NCBI GenBank assembly: GCA_934277545.1
Contig: CAKQUG010000002.1
Coordinates: 1-64,000 of the forward strand
Length of the DNA stretch: 64,000 nucleotides
Reading direction: 5' to 3'
Source: an uncultured Alphaproteobacteria bacterium
Lineage (GTDB): Bacteria; Pseudomonadota; Alphaproteobacteria; RF32; CAG-239
Part shown: positions 25,620 to 33,953 of the stretch, one piece after another
Layout: every line of letters begins with the position of its first letter
How positions within the stretch are numbered: the first letter of the stretch is position 1
Translations under genes and position numbers: made by a program
Notes under the pieces: generated by a model
What the model was told of the DNA's origin: nothing
What the model saw: the letters and a program-made list of their open reading frames with translations, nothing else
The model's database searches: none

Positions 25620-26666
25620 ATGTCATTTTTTACTATGAAATCCCAGTTGAATAACCTTAAACAAAAGGCCTATAAAGAAACTGATTTTAGCGAAAATCCC
25701 GGCTATTTCGGTTCGGTCGGCGGCTTTTTCAGAAGCATAGCTACATCATTGCGCTTTGTTTTTACCGAAAAAGAAAATATTGTGTTCGCTTTGCTGCAGT
25801 GGGTGTCAGTAGCAGTGGTATATTTTATTTGGGTGCAAGGATTAGATTGGATACCGGAAGAAATTTGGAAAAACGATTCTCATAATGATGCCGCTAATTT
25901 GATTTTATTGATTTGGTCTTTGGTTTGCGTCGGGCTGGCGGCTTTCCCATTGGGTATTTTTACGGCGTGTATGAATGCTTCGTGCATTTTGCGTTTTCAA
26001 AATAAAGAATCCACATTTACGGATTGTTTGAAAATAGCTGTAAGCCGTGCCGGAACTATTTGGGTTTTTTCGTGGATAGACGGATGGTGGACAGTTAACC
26101 GTATTTTGGAAAGATTGCCTAAAAAAAACGGCAGAACTTCAAGTTCCGTAAAACTTGAAAAAGAGATAATTTATCAGATTTGGAAAATGATTAGTCTTGG
26201 TTTTATTCCGGCTTTGTTATTCGGACGCAGTTTTAAAGAGGCTTGTGGAGATTCTTTGCTTTTGCTTAAAAAACGTTTTTTGCCGTTGATTAAATTGCGT
26301 TTGGGTTATTCTTTGATTTGTTGGATAATCGGTATCGGCTGTTACGTCGGAGTGATTTTCTTTTTTGTTTATTTGGTTGATATGCCGGATGAATATGACA
26401 TATATTCATGGTATTTGTATGCCGGATTTCCGCTTGTAATGGCTTTGTTGATTGTGATGGTCATCTTCCGCCCGTTATATATTATTTCGGCTTGCCGGAT
26501 ATATGTAAGTTATGCCTGTGATGCGGGAATTGAACCGAAATTACCGCAAAGAACATCGGCATTTGTGAACATATTGGTTATTTTTATATTGTTTGCTTTG
26601 GCGATTGGGGCAGTGCTGATGTTTCATCAGCAGCTGGGTATAGATGCGTATATTGCTTCTAAATAA
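25620..26666 (+). CDS. Multi-pass membrane protein of unknown function
   Basis: 348 residues with about five hydrophobic segments (near 53-72, 90-118, 228-255, 265-290 and 312-335) and a weaker one near 195. The rest is basic and Trp-rich. I recognise no transporter motif. ATG follows AAAGGAGAT. Ends at a strong bidirectional terminator. A polytopic inner-membrane protein, transcribed alone. Confidence 0.82.
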   Translation: MSFFTMKSQLNNLKQKAYKETDFSENPGYFGSVGGFFRSIATSLRFVFTEKENIVFALLQWVSVAVVYFIWVQGLDWIPEEIWKNDSHNDAANLILLIWSLVCVGLAAFPLGIFTACMNASCILRFQNKESTFTDCLKIAVSRAGTIWVFSWIDGWWTVNRILERLPKKNGRTSSSVKLEKEIIYQIWKMISLGFIPALLFGRSFKEACGDSLLLLKKRFLPLIKLRLGYSLICWIIGIGCYVGVIFFFVYLVDMPDEYDIYSWYLYAGFPLVMALLIVMVIFRPLYIISACRIYVSYACDAGIEPKLPQRTSAFVNILVIFILFALAIGAVLMFHQQLGIDAYIASK

Positions 26667-26667
26667 T

Positions 26668-26705
26668 AAAAAATGCAGTGCTATCTAAACACTGCATTTT
26701 TTTAT
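26668..26705. terminator. Bidirectional intrinsic terminator
   Basis: AAAAAATGCAGTG pairs with CACTGCATTTTTT around a 9-nt loop. It serves the membrane-protein gene on the plus strand and possibly the small minus-strand ORF. Confidence 0.88.
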
Positions 26706-26723
26706 AGACGTATTCAATGTGTT

Positions 26724-26972
26724 TTACCAAACCATGTTGTGAATAATTACCGGACGCCGAATGTTTGTCCCCATATAAGCTAAGCGGGAATGTACTGCCA
26801 TAATCAGGCAAAAAACGATTATAAACATGAGCAAAAAAACAGTTAATTCAATAACCGTTTTCCGCGTTGTGTGCTCATTATTTTTCTGGTGTTTGTAACT
26901 TATAAGATAACAAGCACTGCCGACAAACAATAAAATAATGAATGTCAGCCAAATAAAAAATCCCAGAAACAT
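26724..26972 (-). CDS. Small two-helix membrane protein (hypothetical)
   Basis: 82 residues with two hydrophobic helices (IWLTFIILLFVGSACYLI and LTVFLLMFIIVFCLIMAV) separated by a polar loop. No ribosome-binding site is evident and no family is recognised. Retained because the two helices and clean topology are unlikely by chance, but it could be non-coding. Confidence 0.45.
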   Translation of the reverse strand: MFLGFFIWLTFIILLFVGSACYLISYKHQKNNEHTTRKTVIELTVFLLMFIIVFCLIMAVHSRLAYMGTNIRRPVIIHNMVW

Positions 26973-27264
26973 ACGCTATAATTTAAAATGTTAATAATTT
27001 ACAGGATAATTAAAATATTCTGAATTATATGAATGTTTTTGACAAAAAGTCAACAAAAAAATCGCGCCGTAAGCTAAAAATAGCCGGTTATGCAATAAAA
27101 CTGTTTAGTTGCCATTACTTATTATCAGTTTCAAATCACAGGAATATTGAGAACATATAGCGCATTTTTGAGCTATTTGCGGCAAAAGTCTGTCTCGGTA
27201 ATATTTGCAGTTATTATGCTGTGCAAATTCGGCAGGAAGGCTGCTGCCGCACAGCTTTAAATCA

Positions 27265-27432
27265 TCATTCAATACCCCCGACTGATAATATAGCGATAAT
27301 TGCTAATACCCCCAGCATTTCAATCATAGAATGACCAACCTCGACTTGTCTTTCGTCATTGCGAGCAAAGCGAAGCAATCCATCGACCTCTTCCGCAAGG
27401 GGCGAGGGGGACTTAAAAAACTTGCAAATAGT
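27265..27432 (-). pseudogene. Truncated pilin-like gene with palindromic insert
   Basis: The minus strand encodes ...LLRFARNDERQVEVGHSMIEM and LGVLAIIAILSVGGIE, then stops where intact homologues (39673, 40721) continue with GYSKAM. The segment before the signature is the translation of the repeat at 27340-27406. In another frame the downstream DNA stays open to a stop at 27105 and encodes a Cys-rich peptide (NNCKYYRDRLL, CAICSQYSC), so a frameshift is possible. No function expected. Confidence 0.65.
27340..27406. repeat. Palindromic dispersed repeat, copy 1
   Basis: On the minus strand it ends ATTGCTTCGCTTTGCTCGCA followed by ATGACGAAAGACAAGTCGAG and begins CTCGCCCC. It matches the copy at 40771-40831 over most of its length, including the outer CTCGCC/G-CGAG arms. 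A partial copy (CGACCTCTTCCGCAAG) recurs at about 27632-27650. Confidence 0.75.
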
Positions 27433-27456
27433 ATTTAATAAGCGTTCCCGACACCA

Positions 27457-27579
27457 GTCATTCTCGGATTTATTCCGAGAATCTTGTGTGAACCGATACT
27501 TATGCAATAATAAGGCAAATTTATGGACTGGGTTAGGTACTCATTGCTATAAGATTCCAGGTACAAGACTTGGAATGAC
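27457..27579. repeat. Composite palindromic repeat, copy A
   Basis: Begins GTCATTCTCGG...CCGAGAATCTTGTG and ends with the inverted element AAGATTCCAGG...CTTGGAATGAC. Its centre contains CTTATGCAATAATAAGGC, also found at 39336-39353 in a similar setting. Non-coding; the ORFs reading through it are translations of the repeat. Confidence 0.65.
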
Positions 27580-27691
27580 TGATGCCGGAGACGTGGACTT
27601 AGTATCTGTACCCCTCTCCAGGAGTGGTACTCCGACCTCTTCCGCAAGAGGCAAGGTTGTATAATGACGCCCGGAAAGGCGAGGGGATAAT

Positions 27692-28003
27692 TTGCTGATT
27701 TTAGCCAAATCCCAAGAATTATCGTTATCGCAATATATTGTGCAAACCGAAAGAGATAAGAAGATGTCGGCGCAAGCTGTCGTGAATTTTTTTTACATTT
27801 TATATAAAAATTTGAATATGGAAGGTTGCTCATCACACAGCGGACGTAGGACGTTTATTACAAATGCCGCTAAAATGATAAGTCAAGCAGGTGGCACAAT
27901 TAACGATGTGAGGCAATTAGCAGGGTATTCAAGTTTATCTACTACGCAAAGGTATATAGAATATAATACAGAAGCCCATAAAAAAATTATTGAGATGATA
28001 TAA
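27692..28003 (+). pseudogene. Tyrosine recombinase, C-terminal catalytic fragment
   Basis: 103 residues matching only the last third of a phage-type integrase. SSHSGRRTFITN supplies the H-x-x-R pair (His49, Arg52), QLAGYSSLSTTQRYIEYN has the nucleophile Tyr88, and the usual His in LAGHSS is Tyr here. The N-terminal and first-arginine regions are missing and upstream DNA is repeat-rich. Probably the scar of the integrase that brought the island in. Confidence 0.75.
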
Positions 28004-28022
28004 TGCGTCACATTTTGACATA
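28004..28022 (+). promoter_or_regulatory. Island 19-bp palindrome, site 1
   Basis: TGCGTCACATTTTGACATA, variant of TACGYCAA-N3-TTGRCGTA, ending 45 bp before the ATG at 28068. TATTAT starts 11 nt after TTGACA, the spacing shared by the other sites. Confidence 0.55.
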
Positions 28023-28067
28023 GTATATAGTTATTATTGAAAAAAATTAAATATTGGAGAATGAACT

Positions 28068-28341
28068 ATGTTTGGAATTGAAATGCACAATTCAAAAAAA
28101 TATGTAATTGACAATGACAATATACGAACCGATTTGCCGGAAGAAATTTCTGTTTGTTAAATTAAATAATAAATGGGGAATGATTGATGTTAATAATGAG
28201 TGTCTGACCGGATTTATTTTTGATAAAGCTGACGTGAATAGTGATGAAGTTCCATATTATGTTTATTATTATCAATATCAAAAAATATCTGGAATCTTTT
28301 CTAGGCGGAAAACAATTTATGAGCCAAGATTAAAGGAGTAA
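28068..28341 (+). pseudogene. WG-repeat-like small protein, apparently frameshifted
   Basis: ATG 28068, with a good GGAGA site, encodes MFGIEMHNSKKYVIDNDN... and stops at 28160. The +1 frame (28108-28341) continues with KFLFVKLNNKWGMIDVNNE, the KWGxID pattern of WG/KWG repeats, but its own ATG lacks a ribosome-binding site. The simplest reading is one gene with a frameshift between about 28130 and 28160. Two separate ORFs or programmed shifting are alternatives. It lies 4 bp before the ADP-ribosylglycohydrolase gene and shares its transcript. Confidence 0.5.
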
Positions 28342-28345
28342 ATAT

Positions 28346-29134
28346 ATGTTGGGAGCAATCATCGGAGATATTGTGGGTTCTCGATTTGAATGGAATAATC
28401 ACAAATCAAAAGATTTCCAATTTTTCAGCACAGAATGCTTTTTTACTGATGACAGCGTTATGACTTTAGCTGTCGGACAAGCATTGCTGAACAATAAAGG
28501 TCAGTTAGACGGATTATCGGATGAAGCCATAAAATGTATGCGTACTTTAGGAAGAATATATCCTACTCGTGGTTATGGTGAATCGTTCTTTCAATGGTTG
28601 ATGTCTGAAAATCCTGTTCCTTATTACAGTTATGGTAATGGAGCAGCAATGAGAGTAAGTGCCTGTGGATATGTAGCGGATAGCTTTACAAATGCAAAAG
28701 ATTTATCAAGAGTTGTTACCAAAGTTACACACAATCATCCTGAAGGAATAAAAGGTGCCGAAGCAGTGGCTGTGGCAGTGTATATGGCTCGTCAAAAAGA
28801 ATCTATCCCTACTATTAAGCGGTATATAGCAAACAATTATTATGCATTTGAATATTCTTTGAAAGAAATCAGGGAATATTATGAATTTGATCCGTCTTGT
28901 CAAGGTACAGTACCACAAGCGATGCAAGCATTTTTTGAATCCACTTCTTTTGAAGATGCCATTCGAAATGCCATATCCATTGGCGGTGATAGCGATACTA
29001 TTGGAGCTATTACAGGTGGAATTGCCGGAGCCTACTATGGGATACCTGATGAAATTAGAAAAATTGCTTTATGCTATTTAGACAAGAGATTGTTAGGTAT
29101 TTTGAAGAAGTTTGAAAAAGTATACGGAAAATAA
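28346..29134 (+). CDS. ADP-ribosylglycohydrolase family protein
   Basis: 262 residues of the DraG/ARH family. The N-terminal GAIIGDIVGSRFEW and the metal-binding TDDSVMT, then IGGDSDTIGAITGGIAGAYYG near the C terminus, are the diagnostic di-metal site motifs. Such enzymes remove ADP-ribose from proteins or DNA. ATG follows AAAGGAG. Position in an island operon suggests reversal of an ADP-ribosylation event or metabolite handling; no partner ADP-ribosyltransferase is visible. Confidence 0.9.
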   Translation: MLGAIIGDIVGSRFEWNNHKSKDFQFFSTECFFTDDSVMTLAVGQALLNNKGQLDGLSDEAIKCMRTLGRIYPTRGYGESFFQWLMSENPVPYYSYGNGAAMRVSACGYVADSFTNAKDLSRVVTKVTHNHPEGIKGAEAVAVAVYMARQKESIPTIKRYIANNYYAFEYSLKEIREYYEFDPSCQGTVPQAMQAFFESTSFEDAIRNAISIGGDSDTIGAITGGIAGAYYGIPDEIRKIALCYLDKRLLGILKKFEKVYGK

Positions 29135-29234
29135 GGGGAAAAGATGAAGAATTATAGAAGTTTTGTGAAAAAAGGTTGAAATTATAGTGTTTCAGCCTTT
29201 TATTAAATCTTTTATACTCTAAGAAAATAAACAG

Positions 29235-29395
29235 TTGTAGCGGGTTAGAGCTTTATATGCTGAAAACATATAGATATATTTATTAAATATCTAATATATA
29301 TAAAATTTATTATATAATATAAGTATAAAATAATATTACTTAATATAGTTTAGGTTAGAGCCTATATACCATTTTAAAGCTCTAACCCTCTACAA
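29235..29395. repeat. 161-bp element with 21-bp terminal inverted repeats
   Basis: TTGTAGCGGGTTAGAGCTTTA (29235-29255) is inverted as TAAAGCTCTAACCC(T)CTACAA (29375-29395) with one mismatch. It encloses a very AT-rich core; a further GGTTAGAGCC lies at 29352. No target-site duplication is obvious. It sits between convergent genes and could be a MITE-like element, a recombination site or a terminator-like structure. Confidence 0.55.
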
Positions 29396-29418
29396 TTTAA
29401 CTATTAACATTAGACATA

Positions 29419-31449
29419 TTATAAAAAGCCGATATGACGAGCAACAGGTGCTTTGTTTTTCAGCTCTTGTTCCAGCATTTCCAGCAGTTTGTTTTTATCA
29501 TTCAGACAGTCCATCATTTCTGCTTTATTATAAACTACCTTAAAATCCCCGGGTGTAAGAGATGACAAATCATTAAGATTGACATTCTGAAAACCAAAAA
29601 AGTGTTCAAAACATTGTGTACGCTGCTGTTTGGAAAGATAATTATATTGCACTTTGAAGGTAAAACGGCGGAGTGAAGCCTTATCCAATTTTTCCATCAG
29701 GTTAGTCGTGCAGACAAACGGAAATTTGTGTTTTTCCATTTGCGTAAGCATTTCATTTACTTGCGTAACTTCCCAATTGCGTACAGCATTTGAACGGTCT
29801 TGCAAAAAGCTGTCGGCTTCATCAAAAATCAAAATAGCAGATTGGTCTGCCGCTTCCTCAAAGGCTTGAGCAATATTTTTTTCGGTTCCGCCGACATACA
29901 TATCAATTAAATCCGAACATTTTTTCTTTATTACCGGTAAATCCAGTAATTCGCCTAAATATTGCGCATAAGCCGATTTTCCGGTTCCGGGAACACCGTA
30001 AAGACACATCGAAAAATCCAGCTTTTTCATATCTTTTATTCGCTGAGCCAGTTTTACCAAATCTAAATCAGTGTTTAATAAATTAGGATTAAAAGCAATT
30101 TTTTCTTTATTTATATTTTCGCGCGGTTTATAGCCGTTGTTGTAGGCTTCTTGCAAAACATCTAAAGTTTGCTTAATTTCCGGCAATCCTCCGTTTATCA
30201 GTTTAGCTGATTTTACGGCGGATACAATAAATGAAGGTGAAAGCGAATATTTTTCGGCAAAAGACTTTGCGGTTTGCTCGTCAGCCGGTAATTTATTTGC
30301 GTTCAGGCATTTTTGCCACATTTGAACACGCACGCTTTGTTTAGGCTTTTCAAATTTTATAGCGTATGTAAAACGCCGCAAATAGGCTTTATCCATACGG
30401 GAAATATTATTGGAAATCCAGATTGTCGGATGTTCATTGTTTTCCAGCAAACGGTTTATTTGAATTTTATTAAAATCGTCATCTCTGCAAAAAAATCCGC
30501 CTTGTTTATATAAAAGGTCATCGGCTTCATCAACCAATAGCAACACGTTTTTATCTTTTTGCAATAGCTTTTGTGCGCGCAGTAATTTGTCATAGCGGTT
30601 ATCATCATTATCTTCAATATCGCCTTGCTGTTCTCCGATTGAATACAGACTGCATTCCAAACGTTGTCCTAAAGTTTTTGCCAGCTCGGTTTTACCGGTT
30701 CCAGGTTCTCCGTACAACAAAATATTTACGCCTTTTTGATGACGTTTTACAGCGGATTGAGTGATTTTTTCCAATATGGAAATTTGCGGAATATGCCTAA
30801 AGTCATCCCATTGTAAGGTGGCTTTAAGAGGTTTTCCCATAAAATAACTTTTAAGAGCCTGTTTATCCTTAAATTTATGCGAAAATAAGATCTTTGGCAA
30901 ATGGGTTGAATCTATATCTCCGTCATATTCAAAATCTATAAGTCCAAGCTGTTCTAAGGTTGAATTTTTGCGAAATGCACTATAAACTTTATCGGCACTG
31001 ATTCCCAGTGCAAGGGCTTTGTTGTTTGTGTCGCATATATTGGAATTGCTGATATTTTTCAATGTATCATAAAAAGATTCTCGTCTGTCGCTGCGTACAA
31101 GCAAGCCTAACAATTCCTTTTCATATTCTTTTAGTCCGAACAATTCTTGCAGATAAATCAAATTTTTTTCAAATATACTTGGAGCATATTTTTTGTGATT
31201 GTTTGCTAAATTTTTTGCATATTGCTTAATTAGCGAATACGCTTGCAAACGATTATGTTTTGCCAGTTTTGTAAATTCTTCTTCCGCTGAATTTGCGTCT
31301 TTAGCCGGAAAATTCAGTTGGCCGTAAATATTATCTTTGTCAAACAACCATTCTTTTATGCTTTTGAAGTTGTCATCAATATATGAGTTGTTGGAAAGAA
31401 GATTTGCCACATACTCAGAAACTTTTTGTTTTTCAAATTTATCAGACAT
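29419..31449 (-). CDS. Tandem AAA+ ATPase
   Basis: 676 residues. A unique helical N-terminal region (about 1-235) precedes two AAA+ modules: Walker A GEPGTGKT (247-254) with Walker B LLLVDEADD (303-311), and Walker A GVPGTGKS (485-492) with Walker B LIFDEADS (540-547). Both have arginine-finger-like RRF motifs (LRRFTYAI, LRRFTFKV). The arrangement recalls CDC48/ClpA-type remodelling motors but the N-terminal part is not a known adaptor domain. The operator-like site 5 lies 46 bp upstream. In an island it could be a motor of a defence or element-maintenance system. Confidence 0.88.
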   Translation of the reverse strand: MSDKFEKQKVSEYVANLLSNNSYIDDNFKSIKEWLFDKDNIYGQLNFPAKDANSAEEEFTKLAKHNRLQAYSLIKQYAKNLANNHKKYAPSIFEKNLIYLQELFGLKEYEKELLGLLVRSDRRESFYDTLKNISNSNICDTNNKALALGISADKVYSAFRKNSTLEQLGLIDFEYDGDIDSTHLPKILFSHKFKDKQALKSYFMGKPLKATLQWDDFRHIPQISILEKITQSAVKRHQKGVNILLYGEPGTGKTELAKTLGQRLECSLYSIGEQQGDIEDNDDNRYDKLLRAQKLLQKDKNVLLLVDEADDLLYKQGGFFCRDDDFNKIQINRLLENNEHPTIWISNNISRMDKAYLRRFTYAIKFEKPKQSVRVQMWQKCLNANKLPADEQTAKSFAEKYSLSPSFIVSAVKSAKLINGGLPEIKQTLDVLQEAYNNGYKPRENINKEKIAFNPNLLNTDLDLVKLAQRIKDMKKLDFSMCLYGVPGTGKSAYAQYLGELLDLPVIKKKCSDLIDMYVGGTEKNIAQAFEEAADQSAILIFDEADSFLQDRSNAVRNWEVTQVNEMLTQMEKHKFPFVCTTNLMEKLDKASLRRFTFKVQYNYLSKQQRTQCFEHFFGFQNVNLNDLSSLTPGDFKVVYNKAEMMDCLNDKNKLLEMLEQELKNKAPVARHIGFL

Positions 31450-31494
31450 AATATACCTCTTTTTCTTATTATATTTCAGAGTCTATGACTAACC

Positions 31495-31513
31495 TACGTC
31501 AAATTTTGGCACA
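31495..31513 (-). promoter_or_regulatory. Island 19-bp palindrome, site 2
   Basis: TACGTCAAATTTTGGCACA, 46 bp upstream of the AAA+ ATG. Read on the minus strand, TAGACT begins 11 nt after TTGACG. Confidence 0.6.
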
Positions 31514-31587
31514 AACATAAAATTAGTAAAAAATAATGCCTGAAAATTGTTTCAGACATTATTTTTTACTTAGGTTCTAATTTATTA

Positions 31588-32424
31588 TTAGGCAACTGAT
31601 TTGCTTTTTCTCTTTTCTTCTTTTTCTTTTTCTTTTTCTTTTTTTATTTTATCGCCCAATTTATCTCCCAATTTCCAAAAAAAACGGTCAATTTGTGATA
31701 AATTTAATCTTGTTGATGCAGATAAAATATTCATCAATTTATAAAATTGGATATAATTATCTAAATTGATTGTTTTGATTTTATTATCTTTACAATATTG
31801 ATTAAAGGTCAACCATTCTTTTGAATTAGAAAAGTTAAACTTTTCAATAAATTTTTTTAGAATTTCAATTTTATTTAATTTATATTTCTTTATTACAAGT
31901 TGAACTTGACCATCATATATAGGAAACAGAGAAATATATCCTCCACCTTTTCTATATTTACTATGTATTGCTAAGAATTTTGTTGTAAAAGAATAGGATT
32001 TAAATTGATGGCCTTCACCTTCTGTTTTTCGCAAACATAATTTTTTGTTCGATATGTTTTTAATCATATCTAATTGTTCATCAGACAGAGGTTGCTCTTG
32101 TTTAAGAATTTTTTCTATATCTTTTCCATTTTCTACAAGCATCATAGCTGTAGCGTAAAGCCTGTCAGCTCCCATTCTGGTACTGTAAAATGAATTTATG
32201 AGAGTTGAAATAAAATATACATAGTTTTTGTCGCAGAAGTTATCATGTTTGAGATATTCTTGAAATAATTTTCCATCAGCGATATACCGACAATCATTGT
32301 TGTTTATTTTTGTGTTTTGTTTAATTTCATCATTTTCTTCTTCAATCATTAAATATAAATCAGGATTTTCTTGTTTGATTTGTATGATTATATTCGCCAA
32401 ATCTTCTATTTTATATTCTTCCAT
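31588..32424 (-). CDS. Island protein of unknown function
   Basis: 278 residues, AT-rich and Lys/Asn/Ile-rich; no family recognised. The N terminus (MEEYKIEDLANIIIQIKQEN) is acidic and helical, the middle part contains aromatic-rich strands (GGGYISLFPIYDGQVQLVI), and the end is a run of alternating K and E (KIKKEKEKEKEEKRKSK). It has no signal or membrane segment. ATG follows AAAGGAG. Gap of 138 bp to the AAA+ gene; a degenerate island palindrome lies 29 bp upstream. Confidence 0.75.
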   Translation of the reverse strand: MEEYKIEDLANIIIQIKQENPDLYLMIEEENDEIKQNTKINNNDCRYIADGKLFQEYLKHDNFCDKNYVYFISTLINSFYSTRMGADRLYATAMMLVENGKDIEKILKQEQPLSDEQLDMIKNISNKKLCLRKTEGEGHQFKSYSFTTKFLAIHSKYRKGGGYISLFPIYDGQVQLVIKKYKLNKIEILKKFIEKFNFSNSKEWLTFNQYCKDNKIKTINLDNYIQFYKLMNILSASTRLNLSQIDRFFWKLGDKLGDKIKKEKEKEKEEKRKSKSVA

Positions 32425-32452
32425 AATATTTTCTCCTTTATAATTTGTTTAA

Positions 32453-32471
32453 CCTAATTTATTAAGGCGTA
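32453..32471 (-). promoter_or_regulatory. Island palindrome, degenerate half site
   Basis: On the minus strand TACGCCTTAATAAATTAGG keeps the first half TACGCC only. TTATAA stands at the same spacing as the -10-like boxes of the other sites, 29 bp before the ATG at 32424. Confidence 0.35.
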
Positions 32472-32502
32472 AATTTGTAAAAATAAAATTAAATATATGT
32501 AA

Positions 32503-32679
32503 TTAAGGCAACATATAATAATTAAAGAAACCGATACAGAACATAGCCAGTACAATACCGCTGATTGTTCCGCATAGGTCAACCATAGGTGTGATGTTTT
32601 TGCCAACATAACGCCCCCAGCAAAACATTATTAAAGCAACCAAACAACAAGCTGTATAAATTATAATAGATTCTTTCAT
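32503..32679 (-). CDS. 58-residue two-helix membrane protein
   Basis: Minus-strand ATG at 32679, with AAAGGGGGA just upstream, encodes a 58-residue protein with two hydrophobic segments (IIIYTACCLVALIMFCWG and SGIVLAMFCIGFFNYYML) and a short polar loop. No family recognised. It has an island palindrome 39 bp upstream. Small membrane proteins are common as toxins or effectors in defence loci, but no such role is shown here. Confidence 0.65.
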   Translation of the reverse strand: MKESIIIYTACCLVALIMFCWGRYVGKNITPMVDLCGTISGIVLAMFCIGFFNYYMLP

Positions 32680-32717
32680 AATATCCCCCTTTGTTGATTG
32701 GCAATATAAAAGCCTGA

Positions 32718-32736
32718 TATGTCAAAACTTGGCATA
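32718..32736. promoter_or_regulatory. Island 19-bp palindrome, site 3, between divergent genes
   Basis: TATGTCAAAACTTGGCATA lies 39 bp before the small membrane-protein gene (minus) and 71 bp before the WYL regulator gene (plus). On the minus strand TATATT begins 11 nt after TTGACA. Autoregulation of the WYL gene is possible. Confidence 0.6.
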
Positions 32737-32806
32737 GCTGATAAAAAATAAACCGAATTGTAATAAAGTTGTGATAGGTTACATAAAAATGGCAAAAGGA
32801 GTGATT

Positions 32807-33769
32807 ATGGCTTACGAAAAAACATACGATTTGTTGGATTTAGCAACTAAAATGCAATCATCGCGCGAAGGTGTTTCGCTTAACGATATTATGCAGGATT
32901 TTAAAGTGTCGCGCCGCACGGCTGAACGAATGCGTGATATGATAGTCTATAAATTCCCGCAGACCGTGGAAATAAGCGGAGAAAACAATACTAAACGCTG
33001 GTATATTCCGCAAGGCACCTTACGAGATTTAATCCAGTTTTCTGCTGAAGAATTATCACTTTTAGAAAATATGCGTACCTTGCTGAACAAAAAACAAATG
33101 CACGAGCAAAATCAAACTTTAGGCAAGTTGATTGATAAAATTAAAGCCAGTGTAAAACCAGATGTTATGCGTAAAATAGAGCCTGATGCCGAGGCTTTGC
33201 TGGAAGCGGAAGGTTATATATGCCGCCCCGGACCAAAGCTGCAGATTGATGAAGAAATAATCAAAACCATACGTCAAGCCATTTTAGAATGTCATCAGCT
33301 GCGCATAACTTATTATAACAAAAACAGTGGAAAAGAGAGTTTTAATGTGCTGAATCCATACGGATTTTTATATGGCGAGCGCAATCACTATTTGGTGGCG
33401 CACCACGCTGACGGTTATTTTGGCGACAATGTGCATACATTTATTTTAAGCAATATCCGCAAAGCCGAAGTTTTACCGCAGCCGGCGAAAATGCTGAAAG
33501 GTTTTAATTTGCAGAAGTATGCCGAAGAATCGTTTGGAGCTTTTCACGAAAAGCCGTTTGAGGTGGAATGGCTTTTTGACGCTGAAACTGCCGATGAAGC
33601 CAGCCGATATATTTTTCATCCGAGCCAAACTATGATGAAAAATCCGGACGGAACTCTGACGGTTAAATTTTACGCCGGCGGTCGTTTGGAAATGGATTGG
33701 CACTTATACACTTGGGGTAAGCATGTTAAAGTTATAAAACCTGAAAATTGGCAAAAGATAGAAATTTAA
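32807..33769 (+). CDS. WYL-domain transcriptional regulator
   Basis: About 320 residues from MAYEKTYDLLDLATKMQ; ATG 32807 follows AAAGGAG, so the in-frame upstream ATGs are discounted. An N-terminal winged HTH (VSLNDIMQDFKVSRRTAERMR) is followed by a WYL domain (about 150-235; LRITYYNKNSGKESFNVLNP, YGFLYGERNHYLVAH) and a C-terminal extension (FEVEWLFDAETADEASRYIF). WYL proteins bind nucleic-acid ligands and control DNA-damage and anti-phage loci. The palindromes around it make it the best candidate regulator of the island. Confidence 0.9.
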   Translation: MAYEKTYDLLDLATKMQSSREGVSLNDIMQDFKVSRRTAERMRDMIVYKFPQTVEISGENNTKRWYIPQGTLRDLIQFSAEELSLLENMRTLLNKKQMHEQNQTLGKLIDKIKASVKPDVMRKIEPDAEALLEAEGYICRPGPKLQIDEEIIKTIRQAILECHQLRITYYNKNSGKESFNVLNPYGFLYGERNHYLVAHHADGYFGDNVHTFILSNIRKAEVLPQPAKMLKGFNLQKYAEESFGAFHEKPFEVEWLFDAETADEASRYIFHPSQTMMKNPDGTLTVKFYAGGRLEMDWHLYTWGKHVKVIKPENWQKIEI

Positions 33770-33953
33770 TGCCGATAATGCTTTTTCTATGCGGATATTT
33801 ATAAACCTTGTGTGCTAGAGGCATAAGTTTATAAAATCAATAGGTTATTTAAGATAACTCAAATTATCCAACTTATGCGCTGGATATATTATAATCATTA
33901 TTTATTTTTTATAAATATTAGCAAAGCAAAACGTGCATAACTTTTGTAAAGAC
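33770..33953. other. Non-coding spacer with inverted repeats
   Basis: Holds TTTATAAAC/GTTTATAAA (33798-33806 and 33827-33835), possibly the terminator of the WYL gene, and a spaced pair GCATAAGTT (33821-33829) / AACTTATGC (33870-33878), with a further GCATAACTT at about 33936. No ORF supported. Confidence 0.4.

Noticed and set aside
27359..27664. Plus-strand ORF of 101 residues
   Set aside because: It is a translation of dispersed palindromic repeats (SSARGEG-type peptides) with no independent coding signal.
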